DNA from: Hypholoma sublateritium FD-334 SS-4
Lineage: Eukaryota > Basidiomycota > Agaricomycetes > Agaricales > Strophariaceae
Assembly: GCA_000827495.1 (NCBI GenBank)
Contig: KN817578.1
Location: 1 to 42,289, forward strand
Direction: 5' to 3'
DNA: 42,289 nt
Shown here: positions 33,166 to 42,289 of the stretch, in pieces
Layout of the letters: each line of letters begins with the position of its first letter
Position numbering within the stretch: position 1 is the stretch's first letter
Position numbers and translations under genes: made by a program
The notes under the pieces: model-generated
Database searches by the model: none
What the model saw: the letters and a program-made list of their open reading frames with translations, nothing else
What the model was told of the DNA's origin: nothing

Positions 33166-33920
33166 AATGAATTATAGGTACGACGGCCAACTGAAGAGGC
33201 TTTATGTATATCGCTGGGCAATTTATTTTCTTGTGTTTATTGTCCAGGATGTATCGTCCCTAATCTAGATGGGTATATTGCTAGATAGGCCGCAGAGTGC
33301 CAATTTGGTCTCTTGAACAAATACTGATAAGTGGCGTAGAAGAGAATTTCTATCATAGAAAGTATACCGTAAAAGAAGATAGAAGTGCATTCATATTTGA
33401 TTGATGCAAATACTTTATTTAAATCAGCCGCTCCTTAACTTCACTGTATAGAGATTGATTGCAGATACTGTTTACCTTTAACTCTGTCGCGTGACCAAGT
33501 AAACTGAGTGCTACGCTCGAACATTTACAAGCGGAACATATCTTGCTAAAGACATGAAGCTTTCATGAAATATTCTGAAGCGACTAAGCCCGTGTTCGAA
33601 ACATGACGGCTTCAAAAAACATGGATAGAACGGATGGGGTATTATACAGAGAATATGGCGATTCCCCAATGGCTCTCTAACAGGAATCGTGTTGTCATTC
33701 TGAAGCCGGGAAGGAGTAGGTAAGCTTATCATATGATCAAGTAAATAGGTTCGAAAGATCAGATCATAGCCTATTTATTTGCCACTGAAGTTTAACCGCG
33801 TCGCCATTTCAGGATCGGCGTACGATGGCGTGCATGAATTGTTTGTATTGACGGCGATTCGATCTTCTCGTACTTATGGGGAACACAATAAATCACGGGG
33901 ACAATTTAGATAGTACAAAT
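33166..33920. other. Intergenic, no recognisable gene
   Basis: AT-rich 0.75 kb between two minus-strand genes; should hold the dioxygenase promoter and the HEN1 3' end. No further feature is seen. Confidence 0.45.
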
Positions 33921-34961
33921 CTACAGAATGAATGTATAATCGGAAATTGGGCATTCTACAATACGAAAGATCGAAATTTGGGATGCGAAGAAGTGGCCCG
34001 GGTCACTGGGAGGTTGGGGGTTCGAGTCAGGGCCATTTGAATAATCCCGCCGAGTTGGGTAGGACCGAAAAGAACCAACGCCGGTGAATTCGACATTGTA
34101 ACCGTAGGTAGACGCTATTCGGCTGCACCAGGTCTGGAATTCGTCCATCGTCCATTCGAAACGGTGGTCTGCCTGACGGAAAATACGGTCAGTTCTCCCG
34201 GTCGGGTCTTTGAATCGAGTTGTGCGACGCTCTTCCTCGTTGACTGGAGAATCAAAATATTTGTTGAAGTCGTAGTTTGGAGTAGTCAGAATAACCGTGC
34301 TGGGACGATATGTACCAAAAACGAGAGTGGAAAATGAGGAGAGTTCGTTGTCGTCCAAATGTTCGATGACTTCTGTAGCCACAATTGCGTCTGCCATTTG
34401 GAAGCGTGGGTTGAAGACCGTCAGCGATGCGTTGAACAGCTGGACGCAAATATCGGACGGTTCGCCATGCTTCTGGATGCAAACATCTTTGGTAAGTTTT
34501 CCAACCATGTCTTGAACGAGCTCTTCGTCGATTTCAACGGCTATAATAGTGTTTAGGCTCGGAATATTCACGCTGAGAATATAAGATGAAAACTATTAGG
34601 CTGTGGAGATATGAGAATGGCGTATCCCTTACCGTTGTCTGAGCAGTTCTACGAGTAAAATACCTGGTCCACTTCCAATATCGAGTACCTTCAAATTGTA
34701 AGAGTAGTTAATATTTGAATCTCTAATTGGAATATCACTCACAGTTTGTGACTTATATCGTTCCAGAACTGCTACTATGAAAGATATACGCTGAACTATC
34801 AAGCGAGGGTTAAAATGAACAGTCTGTAGTTCATGATGGCTCGTGGAATTGGCATTGGATGCCTGTAAGTTTTTAGATTCGTTTCAGACCGACGTAACTG
34901 TAATCGACACTCTTACAGATTGCGATATCCTGAAGACATCCTTGGAAAGCATGCGGACCAT
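33921..34961 (-). CDS. HEN1: HEN1-type small RNA 2'-O-methyltransferase
   Basis: Four exons: 34961-34917, 34862-34743, 34688-34633, 34572-33921; 290 residues, introns 54, 54 and 60 nt. It carries HFNPRLIVQRISFIVAVLE, the SAM-binding motif VLDIGSGPG (about 56-64), the HEN1 metal site EVIEH (about 141-145), FGTYRPSTVILTTPNYDFN, and DHRFEWTMDEFQTWC with the second metal-binding His (about 210). HEN1 enzymes add a 2'-O-methyl group to the 3'-terminal nucleotide of small RNAs, protecting them from uridylation and decay. The protein lacks plant-type dsRNA-binding domains, like animal and fission yeast forms. The start is the least certain part: an open frame at 35196-34996 could be an extra 5' exon. 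Confidence 0.92.
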
Positions 34962-34995
34962 GTCTTGGGAAAGAATGTGTTGTGGGTTAGACGCT

Positions 34996-35196
34996 TCAAT
35001 AGGCAGGAAAACACCGGTTTAAAATGTGTTCTATGATGTCGTAATTTTTGACCAGGAACAGATTTAGACTGGTGGCACTCAAATTTAGTGCCATGTCCAA
35101 GATAGATAGCAGATTAAAATTGCTTAATGCTTTTTGGTCGGGGGTAGCAGATTGCTCCACCTGCTCTGCCTGCGATCGCCGTATGCACTCTGCCAT
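34996..35196 (-). other. Open frame that may be a 5' exon of HEN1
   Basis: 66 codons starting MAECIRRSQAEQVEQSATPD and ending in NRCFPAY, with protein-like composition. A GT at the end of the frame (within CCGGTGTTTTCC) with a CTAAC branch-like site and the AAG just before the HEN1 Met would make an intron of about 50 nt. Only one of the two possible GT choices joins in the HEN1 frame, and it is the weaker donor. Tentative. Confidence 0.3.
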
Positions 35197-36858
35197 GGCT
35201 ACACATCGAGGTCATATTTTGACTTTCCGCAGCAGCAGACACAGGGAAGCTAGGGCAGTTATCGTACATCTTGTGTACATTTAATCATAACGCAGTACGC
35301 GAAACAATGTTAACTTCGGGGGCGGGCCGCCGGGCTTGCCGCTTTTCATCGGAGCTTAAATGCCCTGATTGTTAGCTTCCTCTGTTTACCGCCACCCCCT
35401 TGAAGCCATCCTGCACTATGAAGAACCTCAAGCTTCGTATTCGCTTCCACAATTGTTCCAAGCACTACACAAACCACCACGAGCGATGCTTCCTCGACTC
35501 GAATGCAACGCCGCTGATTTCGCACACCCTGCACAACGGGAGCGCAAACAGGTTACAGCATACCGCCGTCACGATTCCGAGTAAAGGGCTGGGATAAGTG
35601 TGGGCGGAGGTCGGAAAGCATATAACGCCGATGCTTAGATCGATCCACTTATGTATTGCTGTTCTAGCTGCTGTGTATTGACCCGCCACTGACGTTTTCA
35701 GCTTCCAACTGCCCCGCCTCTACTACGCAACCTATGCGACAGGCTTTCATGCACTCCATTTCGGAAGTGCTGAATCACGTCAGCAATCCGATTTCTCCAC
35801 CGTATCGCTCACGAAGTCGCGTTATCACAACCAGCCCATGTTCGGAAGAGAAAACTCCTTCAGACCCGCGTCCGTATGGCCTTGTTGACTACTCGCCTGC
35901 TTGCCTCGCTCCACCGCACTGCTTACGCAGCGTGCTTTTTTCACTCTGATTGCTTTCCTTGCCTCCCCCGGCCGCTGAATAATGGGACGTACCTTCGTGA
36001 ACTCATCTCGGCACACCACAACGCAGGTAGGGCTACTGTTCCTCCTCGCTGTAGTTCAAACGTTCAACGTGAAGGTGTCGCACGCCGAAGGCTTGTCACG
36101 GTCTCTCCCACGTCGTGCTCGTTGCTGTGCGTACCCACCCATCATTTGACAGCAATTGCGTTAATACTGACGCCGCATATGGTTTTCCATAGTACGGGGC
36201 CTGCTGGAAGCCACGCTACGGTCGCCACTGCGCCCCAGCCGTTAGAGGCCGTGCACCGAGGTGCGTCGATTCTCTCTGTGTAACGCGCCCCAACTCACAT
36301 CGTCCTGCAGGTGGCCCGAACACGGTGTTCTTTGCAATTGGGTGTAGTCAGGTACTAGGTATGTTTGTCTGAATGTACGTTGGACATAGGGAGATTGATA
36401 TTTCATTCCAGAAAAAAGATAAATCCATGGAACTATACGCAAAGTCAAGCGCGGTGACGAGTGCACCGACTGCGCCGCGCAGACGGATCTTATTGACGCT
36501 GTGTCCTCCGCTTGCAGATTCAACTGGGTACTTGCGCTCTTCGTGAAATGGGTGGACACCAGCGGGGCGTATCGTTCCGAACCGTGCATCACGGGCGCCC
36601 TCTGGACGAAAACTATGTAGCAGTCGTCGACATCCGGCGCTTTTTTGACGAGTCGTTCGCGCTCATACGCATGACGCACCACCGGCGCTGTGGGGACAAC
36701 AGTCGCCCTGTTGTAAACGTAGTTCATCTTCGCCTCCGCCTGCATACATTTCATCCCCACGCCGGACGCAAGCCCACCGCGTAGCTCGACATCACCGCGA
36801 CTGCTCCCGGGAACAGCCTCCGATCCCTTGCCCCCACTAGACGCGCTCTAGACACATA
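35197..36858. other. No recognisable gene
   Basis: Several frames of 60-172 codons on both strands (the longest minus, 36242-36760) carry no known motif and no splice logic. It may hold a lineage-specific gene, but I cannot support one. Confidence 0.4.
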
Positions 36859-36859
36859 T

Positions 36860-37123
36860 TGAGAAAGTAGTGCGCAGTGGTGAAGTTGAGAGAAAATCTT
36901 AATGATATTCTGCCTACATACTGTCCTTATATACATGTAAGTATGGTAGCTAGATGTATCTACAATATTCTATAAAATACTATATACGAGTGAACAAGTC
37001 ATTTAGGAAATAGAAAACATATGTAAACACAAATGTAAGAATGTAATAGACGCGCCTCGAAGGCGCTCGTCATTGGTGGAATGTTCNACTACCTACTTGG
37101 GTAATCGAGCAATNATTCCAACA
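36860..37123 (-). repeat. 3' long terminal repeat of a Ty1-copia element
   Basis: On the minus strand the element's coding frame ends with TAA, followed by a purine-rich tract (AAGGGGGAG) and then TGTTGGAAT at 37123-37115, the usual TG start of an LTR. The distal end is not certain; about 36860 is an estimate because no clear CA end or target duplication could be fixed. Contains two N bases. Confidence 0.7.
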
Positions 37124-37132
37124 CTCCCCCTT
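37124..37132 (-). promoter_or_regulatory. Polypurine tract of the copia element
   Basis: AAGGGGGAG directly before the LTR start on the minus strand. In LTR retrotransposons this purine run primes plus-strand DNA synthesis. Confidence 0.75.
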
Positions 37133-37805
37133 AGTCGGACAGGACACCANTTTCCTCAGTGAAATTTTCATGGATGGGGCGCGGTAAGCCTTTGGTGAAT
37201 ATGTCGGCCAGATTGTATGCGGTATTTATGTACACAATTTTGATTGTGCCCGATTCGACCAAGTCCCGTAAGAAATGATGGGAAATGTCAATATGTTTGG
37301 TCTTCGCGTGAAATTCGGGATGGTGTGCAATTGATATGGCCGCCTGATTGTCCGAAAATATCATGGATGAGTTTGGGAGCGGGAATTCAAGTTCGTCGAG
37401 AAGAGAACGGTGCCAGAGTATTTGTTTTGCAAGGTGTGTTGCTGCAACATACTCTGCCTCTGCAGTTGACAGTGNGACAGTGTTCTGCTTCTTAGAACTC
37501 CAGGCGACGGCTCCNCCTGCCATAGTGACAACGTAGCCACTAATCGACTTCCTGTCGGATCCGGATGCNCAATCCGCGTCGCAATAAAAATATAATTCGT
37601 CATTTAAGATGTCGTCTGATCCGCCGTAAGTGAGTTTGTAATTTCGCGTGCCCTTCAGGTATCTGAATACACGTTTCAGTGCAGTCCAGTGCTTTGGTTT
37701 GGGGTTGCTAGTGAACTGTGCAAGCTTGTTCACAATGTAAGCAATGTCGGGTCGCGTTCCCAATGCCAAATACATCAGGGATCCGATTAGTGTAGCGAAT
37801 CCGTA
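37131..37805 (-). mobile_element. Ty1-copia polyprotein, 3' part (RT end and RNase H)
   Basis: Minus-strand translation gives LIGSLMYLALGTRPDIAYIV, the end of a copia reverse transcriptase, then KHWTALKRVFRYLKGTRNY, CDADxASGSDRKSISGYVV, WSSKKQNTVxLSTAEAEYVA (RNase H), FSDNQAAISIA, HAKTKHIDISHHFLRDLV and IVYINTAYNLADIFTKGLP. The frame is open through to the TAA at the polypurine tract. Upstream, homology stops at about 37805, where the inserted TIR element begins; the missing upstream part resumes at about 42185. The copy is therefore disrupted and cannot make a complete polyprotein. Confidence 0.9.
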
Positions 37806-38115
37806 AATGATGCGCCATGTGCGCTCCCACCTGGTACTACCATAGTATTGCAATAGTTACTCTAACTACAGGGAAAAAATGATGCATCAACTGCTGTAGT
37901 TACAGTAGGGTGCATGGGAAGCAGGCCACAGCAGTGGTCGTGCGGGATGATGCATCACTGTTGCACATTCCAGCGTGATGCAATATTTTTTCGGGCTACG
38001 ATATTCCCAGGGGCGGCCCTTCCTTTCCTGGATTTGATGCGCTCGTACATGGCTGCTCGCTCTAAAACCTATTTTTGAATATCGGGTGGGCTGCCTGGTT
38101 CGAAAGAAACTACAA
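37805..38115 (+). repeat. Left terminal inverted repeat
   Basis: Pairs with 41940-42188 in reverse complement. The best core is TGATGCATCAACTGCTGTAG (37879-37898) followed by TTACAGT, against TGATGCAACAAACGCTGTAG plus TTACAGT on the other side. The outermost 40 bp are less similar. Confidence 0.65.
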
Positions 38116-39780
38116 ATATCGCATAGGTTCATTAGACGCGCGGGACGCCGCACGCTGCATACGCGCTTTGCGCCACGACGACTGCTGACCAGTAATACTT
38201 TGGTATTACCACACATGCGCGCACTGTCGCACACTGCCCTGTATTTTCACTGCTCACTGTATGGGTGTTGGCCGCGACAATCAAGCTGTAGCCTATAGCG
38301 CAGCCGAGCCGAGCTGGCATGGAACTGGCAGGCTCGGTTTTTCTTTTTCTTTTTGGAAAAACAAAAAGAGTAAAAATTTCTCCGAAAGCTGTCTACTGCT
38401 GTCTGAGACTCGAACAAATTTTATGTACTTAAGACAAGTTTTACTGGAATAAATTGGCGTACGGGTAGGCACTGAGCAAAGGGCAACAGTGCGTCTCAGC
38501 TTAGAAAGAGTAGCTGGATCAGGTGATACACTTCTCAGATCTCAGCATCAACGGCCTGACCGTTCCCTTGTCGAGGGAGCGGCCACCGGTCTAGGCTTGA
38601 CCAACTTTCGAGCCATTGCATTGTCAACCACGCATTCATCGACATCTGTCACCCTCTTATTGCACTTCCACACTCATATCCCACCCCTAGCATCCTTTCA
38701 TGTGAACTCACAGCTTGAGCATCTGAGAATTGGCTGCTGTTCACTACCTAGTCCATGTGTCTGGACAACTTATTCCCTGCTTAACGAACAGGACTTGAAC
38801 AGGACGGAAATTCCTCAATACTCAAGACTACTCAAGATGCACGTCTCGCCTGTTGGACTTGACAGAAAGAACAAGACATGCTACATGCAGACAGTATGTT
38901 CTGCTTGTAAGTCCTCGCCGACATCTAGTCCTCACCGACATCTAATATCTATTAACGCCACCTTTCAGTAGGTTGTAACACCATACCACATCCACGTATA
39001 GCATCACGTTCATATTATTTCCCCTTAGATTTGACATGCAGCGTCGCTCGTGGACCACATAGACAAGCGGATTCATGAACTTGAAGTCCTGCCGTACGCA
39101 TGCGAAATATACTGCCAGTATGTTGTTTATTTTCTAGTACTTTTGTCCGTCACTTGCATACTGAGGAGTCAGCACCATTGACACCTCTGGGCGCGCCGCA
39201 CAGACGTCCATCGACTCAGTCGAAGCCCAGGTAGCCGGCTGTTTCCACTCATCCACAAATCTACACGACATGCTCCCGCACACACCCTCTCGCGTCAATT
39301 TGACTTCGCCGCCACGGCGTCGCCTCACTCGTGCCTCCACTTGCTGCGTGCCTACGGCAAGTAAGTTCTCATTGGACGTGACGGCGCATATGTTGTGCCT
39401 TCAGCCGAGAGGAAGGAATGGGATGGCGCGCCCATGCATTCCAGGAGCATCAGATGAAGATTCACTGCCGGCGTTCACGGTTCTACGTAGAAGGCCGCAC
39501 GAGAGCGGCTGCCTAACAAAAATTGCCATACCCTCCCATTCTGCTGCTACATTGCTCTCAGAAACCCCCACGGCTCCGATGCGCAGCCACGGAGTTGACA
39601 CGCTGTCGTCTGTCTCAAGACCTGTACCTTTGCGGCACTCTGAAGACATCAGCAAGGTGCATCACGGTAGTGCGGCTATTCATATCCAGAGCGCCGGAGC
39701 TAAAGATGTGGACAACGGACCACGAGACGAGATCGCGATGCAGGTGCTACCATAAGTATTTTCTCAATCGCACCCGTGTA
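38116..39780. other. Interior of the TIR element, left half
   Basis: Contains a 160-codon plus frame (38489-38971) and a 161-codon plus frame (39270-39755). Neither shows a transposase DDE/DDD motif, zinc finger or other known pattern. I see nothing I can name. Confidence 0.4.
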
Positions 39781-41330
39781 TATCCCACACCCATACGACG
39801 ATGTGGTAACATTGGTACCACATATCTATGTGAATATAACATATTATGTATACTATGTAGCAATAGTATGACTTGAAATGAAATCTATACGGTTGAAGTG
39901 TTCCACCATGATCACGCAATTTCTGTGATTTCGGTGTCGAGAAATGTCTGAAAGAACAGAGCCAAACCATATTTATTCACGATGGTACTTAGGGTCAAAT
40001 ATATATTACTAGTACCATAACTTACAAGGAATTCTACATATATTTCTTGAATTTAAATTTTTTTGATATCTGTACCGAGACAGCTGCGTAAAACTGGTGA
40101 AGTTCGTCTCGGATCTTTCATCAAAACTTGTAGTTGAGCAGGATTGGAGCAGCCGATCTCTGTTAAAACTACTTTCAGATTTAACTGGCACTCAACTACC
40201 TCGTGATATTATTTAAAATCTTCCAATGTAATTAGATTTGAATTTTTGTGGTGATAGTTCGAGAACTGCGTCCGCCAGAATATTTTGTTTTGTTTTGAAC
40301 GCTATTTTCAGTAGTTGTGTATTCCCGACCTGATTGGTTGATGAAACTGCAACTTCGTCGTTCGACACAATAACGGGCTCTTTACACTCAATTTTTTTGA
40401 CAATGCGAAAGATAATGGTTTGAGTATTCAACATCCCAGAATTTGAGCTGTACGGAATTTTTTACCGTCCACTGTAACACATACAGTGTTTTTTTCAGCG
40501 CCAGTTTATTCTGCTTCTGATTGGTTAGTGTATTTTTAGACGCCTACCACCTTGCTACCACCAACGATTCTGACTGCACGGACATCAGTTTAATTGAGAC
40601 TTGGCACAATAGCTCTCCTTCTATTCATTGATACAATATCCAATATGCGCAATATATATCCATAACTAAGTCTTTGCTAAATTTACAATATTTCATGTGC
40701 ACATACCAAGAAAACCCAAGTTATATTTGCTGCATTGCGACTCGCGAGTCGCAACGTCAGTGAGGGTGATCGGGACATGAGAAGTACTAGATGACGGGGG
40801 TCAGATGCTATTATGACTGATTATGACCGTGTTTTATTTACATTGTTAGTTAATATACACGGTGCGGAATGAATTCCTCGACCACCGTTTGGCCAGTTTC
40901 GGTGATCAATCTATGACAGTGCCAGTGTGAGCGGTGCTATCGGACTGTCGTGGCGGTGTCCGAAAAGGAGGCGTGGAGTACTCCTCTGTCAGCTGTAATT
41001 CGAGAAGATGGAGAACACTGGCGGAGTCGAGAGGGAAATGACAGGGCATGTAGAATCACGCCCCAGCCATTGTCACTTGATATGCAGTGTGGCTGCGTAG
41101 AGAGAAGCTGACGGGAAGCTGAATGCGCCCCACGGCAGTCATTGGTTGATCTCGGGCTGAGGGGGAGAGAAAAATCTGCAGACTTATTACCGGATCTGTA
41201 AAAGCTGAATCATATATTATTATTTGACAGTGCTTTGTTGCGGTCACTCGGATGCAGGTGATGCATCACAAGCGAGTGCCATGGGCTATCGGTACAACTG
41301 AAGGCAAAATGGAACCAAGAAGTACCTAAA
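39781..41330. other. Interior of the TIR element, AT-rich right half
   Basis: AT-rich and without coding pattern. Small symmetric motifs include ATGTGGTAACATTGGTACCACAT-like sequence near 39799-39822, a pair of inverted ATGGTACT/AGTACCAT near 39983-40018, and a perfect palindrome at 40735-40754. Confidence 0.4.
40735..40754. repeat. Perfect 20-bp palindrome
   Basis: TTGCGACTCGCGAGTCGCAA equals its own reverse complement over all 20 bases. It is GC-rich in an AT-rich setting. It could be a protein-binding site or the core of a collapsed inverted repeat. Confidence 0.8.
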
Positions 41331-41332
41331 TA

Positions 41333-41471
41333 TGAAGATTATGAACTTTGTGTGATGGTGTGTCAATAGGCGCGGGGGAAAAGAGCGGTGAGGTAGGGGC
41401 CGTGACTTCACCTCACCGTTCATTTCCCCGGCGCCTATTGACACACCACCGCACAAAATTCATAATTTCAC
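41333..41471. mobile_element. Second fold-back (MITE-like) element
   Basis: Arms at about 41338-41394 and 41410-41463 are reverse complements with roughly eight mismatches in 57 bp (ATTATGAACTTTGTG, GTGTGTCAATAGGCGC, GCGGTGAGGT) and a loop of about 15 nt. There is no coding capacity. It is unrelated in sequence to the fold-back at 29235-29380 and nested within the TIR element. Confidence 0.75.
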
Positions 41472-41479
41472 CTACAGCT

Positions 41480-41939
41480 CCAAATATGACTTAAAGGTGA
41501 GGCCAACCCACAAGTCGTAGCGAGGGGCCAGGGCACGTAGGGCGCGCCGAACAATGCGAGGCAGGCAGGGGCGTGGCGCCAGATGGTGCGCGGGTATCGC
41601 GGGGCATGCATCCCGCACTGTGGGTATGTGTATTGTACGGTGCGCGTGAATATACGCGATTGTTTGGGTGCACAAACGGGTGCGTGGCATGCTGGACGGC
41701 GGGAGCGCGCGGGGGCGCGCCGACGGGGGCTGTGCTGGAGAGGTGCATGCCGGACGGTGGTGAGAACGCGCCAGAGGGAGCGCTGCGAGTGAAAAACGAC
41801 GCCTGAAGAAGGTGGTCATAGTAACGAAGGGGTGCTAAGCGTAGCGCAAGGTGCGTGGTAGGAGGTGCGAATGGTGCGCCGCGGCGGCGCCCAGAAGGGG
41901 GCGGGAGCCGGGCAGCGAGCTGGGGCGCAGTGATGTACA
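41480..41939. repeat. GC-rich block inside the TIR element
   Basis: GC-rich with open frames on both strands (up to 202 codons, minus 41491-42099) that lack any motif. It resembles the other GC-rich islands in composition only; I found no convincing shared module. Confidence 0.4.
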
Positions 41940-42188
41940 ATTTATTTATAGATGTATTCGAACCAGCGGTTTTGGCTGCTCGATTCGCTAGAGAAATGAT
42001 GTCGAGAGCGGGCGCATCAGAGCCAGGAAAGGCGCTCCCGCTGATGGTAAATAAGCAGCAGATGATGCAACAGTAATGCATTACACAACACGTGAACATG
42101 CTTGTGGCATAAGCGACTGTAACTACAGCGTTTGTTGCATCAAAAACCAGCTGTAATTACAGGGATTGTTGCATTAAAGTGGCATATA
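41940..42188 (-). repeat. Right terminal inverted repeat
   Basis: Reverse complement of the left repeat at 37805-38115 with many substitutions. It contains CTGTAACTACAGCG.TTGTTGCATCA and CTGTAATTACAGGGATTGTTGCA, a partly internally repeated motif. Confidence 0.65.
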
Positions 42189-42289
42189 CGGCTGGCGCTC
42201 CCCCTGGGCGCTTAATTCGTCATCAGGTGACTCTTCGTCGTCTAACTTGACGTTCGGATCGACTGGGGTCGAGACAGGGTTGGCATCCT
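42189..42289 (-). mobile_element. Ty1-copia polyprotein, upstream part (cut by window end)
   Basis: Minus-strand translation reads DANPVSTPVDPNVKLDDEES and then GERQPY, the linker that in copia reverse transcriptases precedes the LIGSLMYLALGTRPDI segment found at about 37800. The rest of the element (integrase, most of RT, 5' LTR) should lie beyond the right edge of the window. Confidence 0.85.

Larger units (their letters stand above)
37805..42188. mobile_element. ~4.4-kb element with long terminal inverted repeats inside copia
   Basis: Both ends carry related sequence in opposite orientation (left about 37805-38115, right about 41940-42188). Shared blocks read inwards: TGCAA.A.T..CT.TAA.TACAG, TGATGCA.CAA, GCTGTAGTTACAGT, ATGCAT.ACTGTTGCA, CTTTCCTGG.T.TGATGCGC and CTGGTTCGAA. 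The interior has no recognisable transposase and only short frames, so the element appears non-autonomous or decayed. Long TIRs suggest a Mutator-like family, but this is inference. It separates two halves of one copia element, which shows it inserted after the copia. No clear target-site duplication is visible. Confidence 0.7.

Noticed and set aside
34021..34035. GGGTTCGAGTC-like string suggesting a tRNA B box
   Set aside because: It lies inside HEN1 coding sequence with no A box or cloverleaf around it. I found no tRNA or rRNA gene in the window.
41491..42099. 202-codon minus frame as the transposase of the TIR element
   Set aside because: No DDE/DDD pattern or zinc finger. The frame runs through the right inverted repeat and a GC-rich block, so coding is unlikely.
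1..42289. CRISPR arrays, bacterial operons or phage-type systems
   Set aside because: No regularly spaced identical repeats. The intron-rich gene structure is eukaryotic throughout.

Overview
The window looks like nuclear DNA of a filamentous basidiomycete, most likely an Agaricomycete. Genes carry many short introns (46-69 nt, GT..AG, often with a CTNAY branch site), exons can be as short as 21-32 nt, and several families are typical of mushrooms: an omega-like GST with CPWAHR, F-box families, an F-box/nucleotidyltransferase-like family, fungalysin and Ty1-copia. A few N bases mark it as draft assembly. I rebuilt gene models by hand from splice sites and frame continuity; all functional names come from recognised motifs, not from a search.

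Left part (1-11.2 kb): three housekeeping-type genes on the minus strand, a GST (1198-2135), the tRNA ligase TRL1 (2711-5349) and the autophagy PROPPIN ATG18 (6941-8522). Then come two decayed partial copies of an E(z)-type methyltransferase gene on the plus strand (8.7-9.8 kb) and an F-box/nucleotidyltransferase-like gene on the minus strand (9927-11202).

Middle (11.2-31.2 kb): a GC-rich repeat island (12.1-14.4 kb), the complete 15-exon EZH2/KMT6-type gene (14675-17952, plus strand), a fungalysin metalloprotease lacking its 5' half (19.0-20.1 kb), a gene with a MIF4G-like segment (20531-21627, minus) plus two decayed fragments of it, and a tandem pair of F-box genes of which the second has one in-frame stop. 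Further GC-rich islands (23.3-24.5 and 29.8-31.2 kb) share sequence modules with the first.

Right part (31.5-42.3 kb): a 10-exon TauD/TfdA-type dioxygenase gene and a HEN1 small-RNA 2'-O-methyltransferase gene, both minus. The last 5.4 kb is a Ty1-copia element (minus strand) split between its RT end and its RNase H by a ~4.4-kb element with ~250-bp degenerate terminal inverted repeats and no recognisable transposase. Inside that element sit a second fold-back element and a perfect 20-bp palindrome.

There is no operon-like cooperation between neighbours. The themes are RNA-end processing (TRL1, HEN1), Polycomb-type silencing (EZH) and heavy repeat and duplication turnover. I see no clearly new multi-gene system. 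The best leads are the EZH/ATG18 segmental duplication, the TIR element nested in copia, and the GC-rich islands with recurrent antisense splice-donor-like modules.
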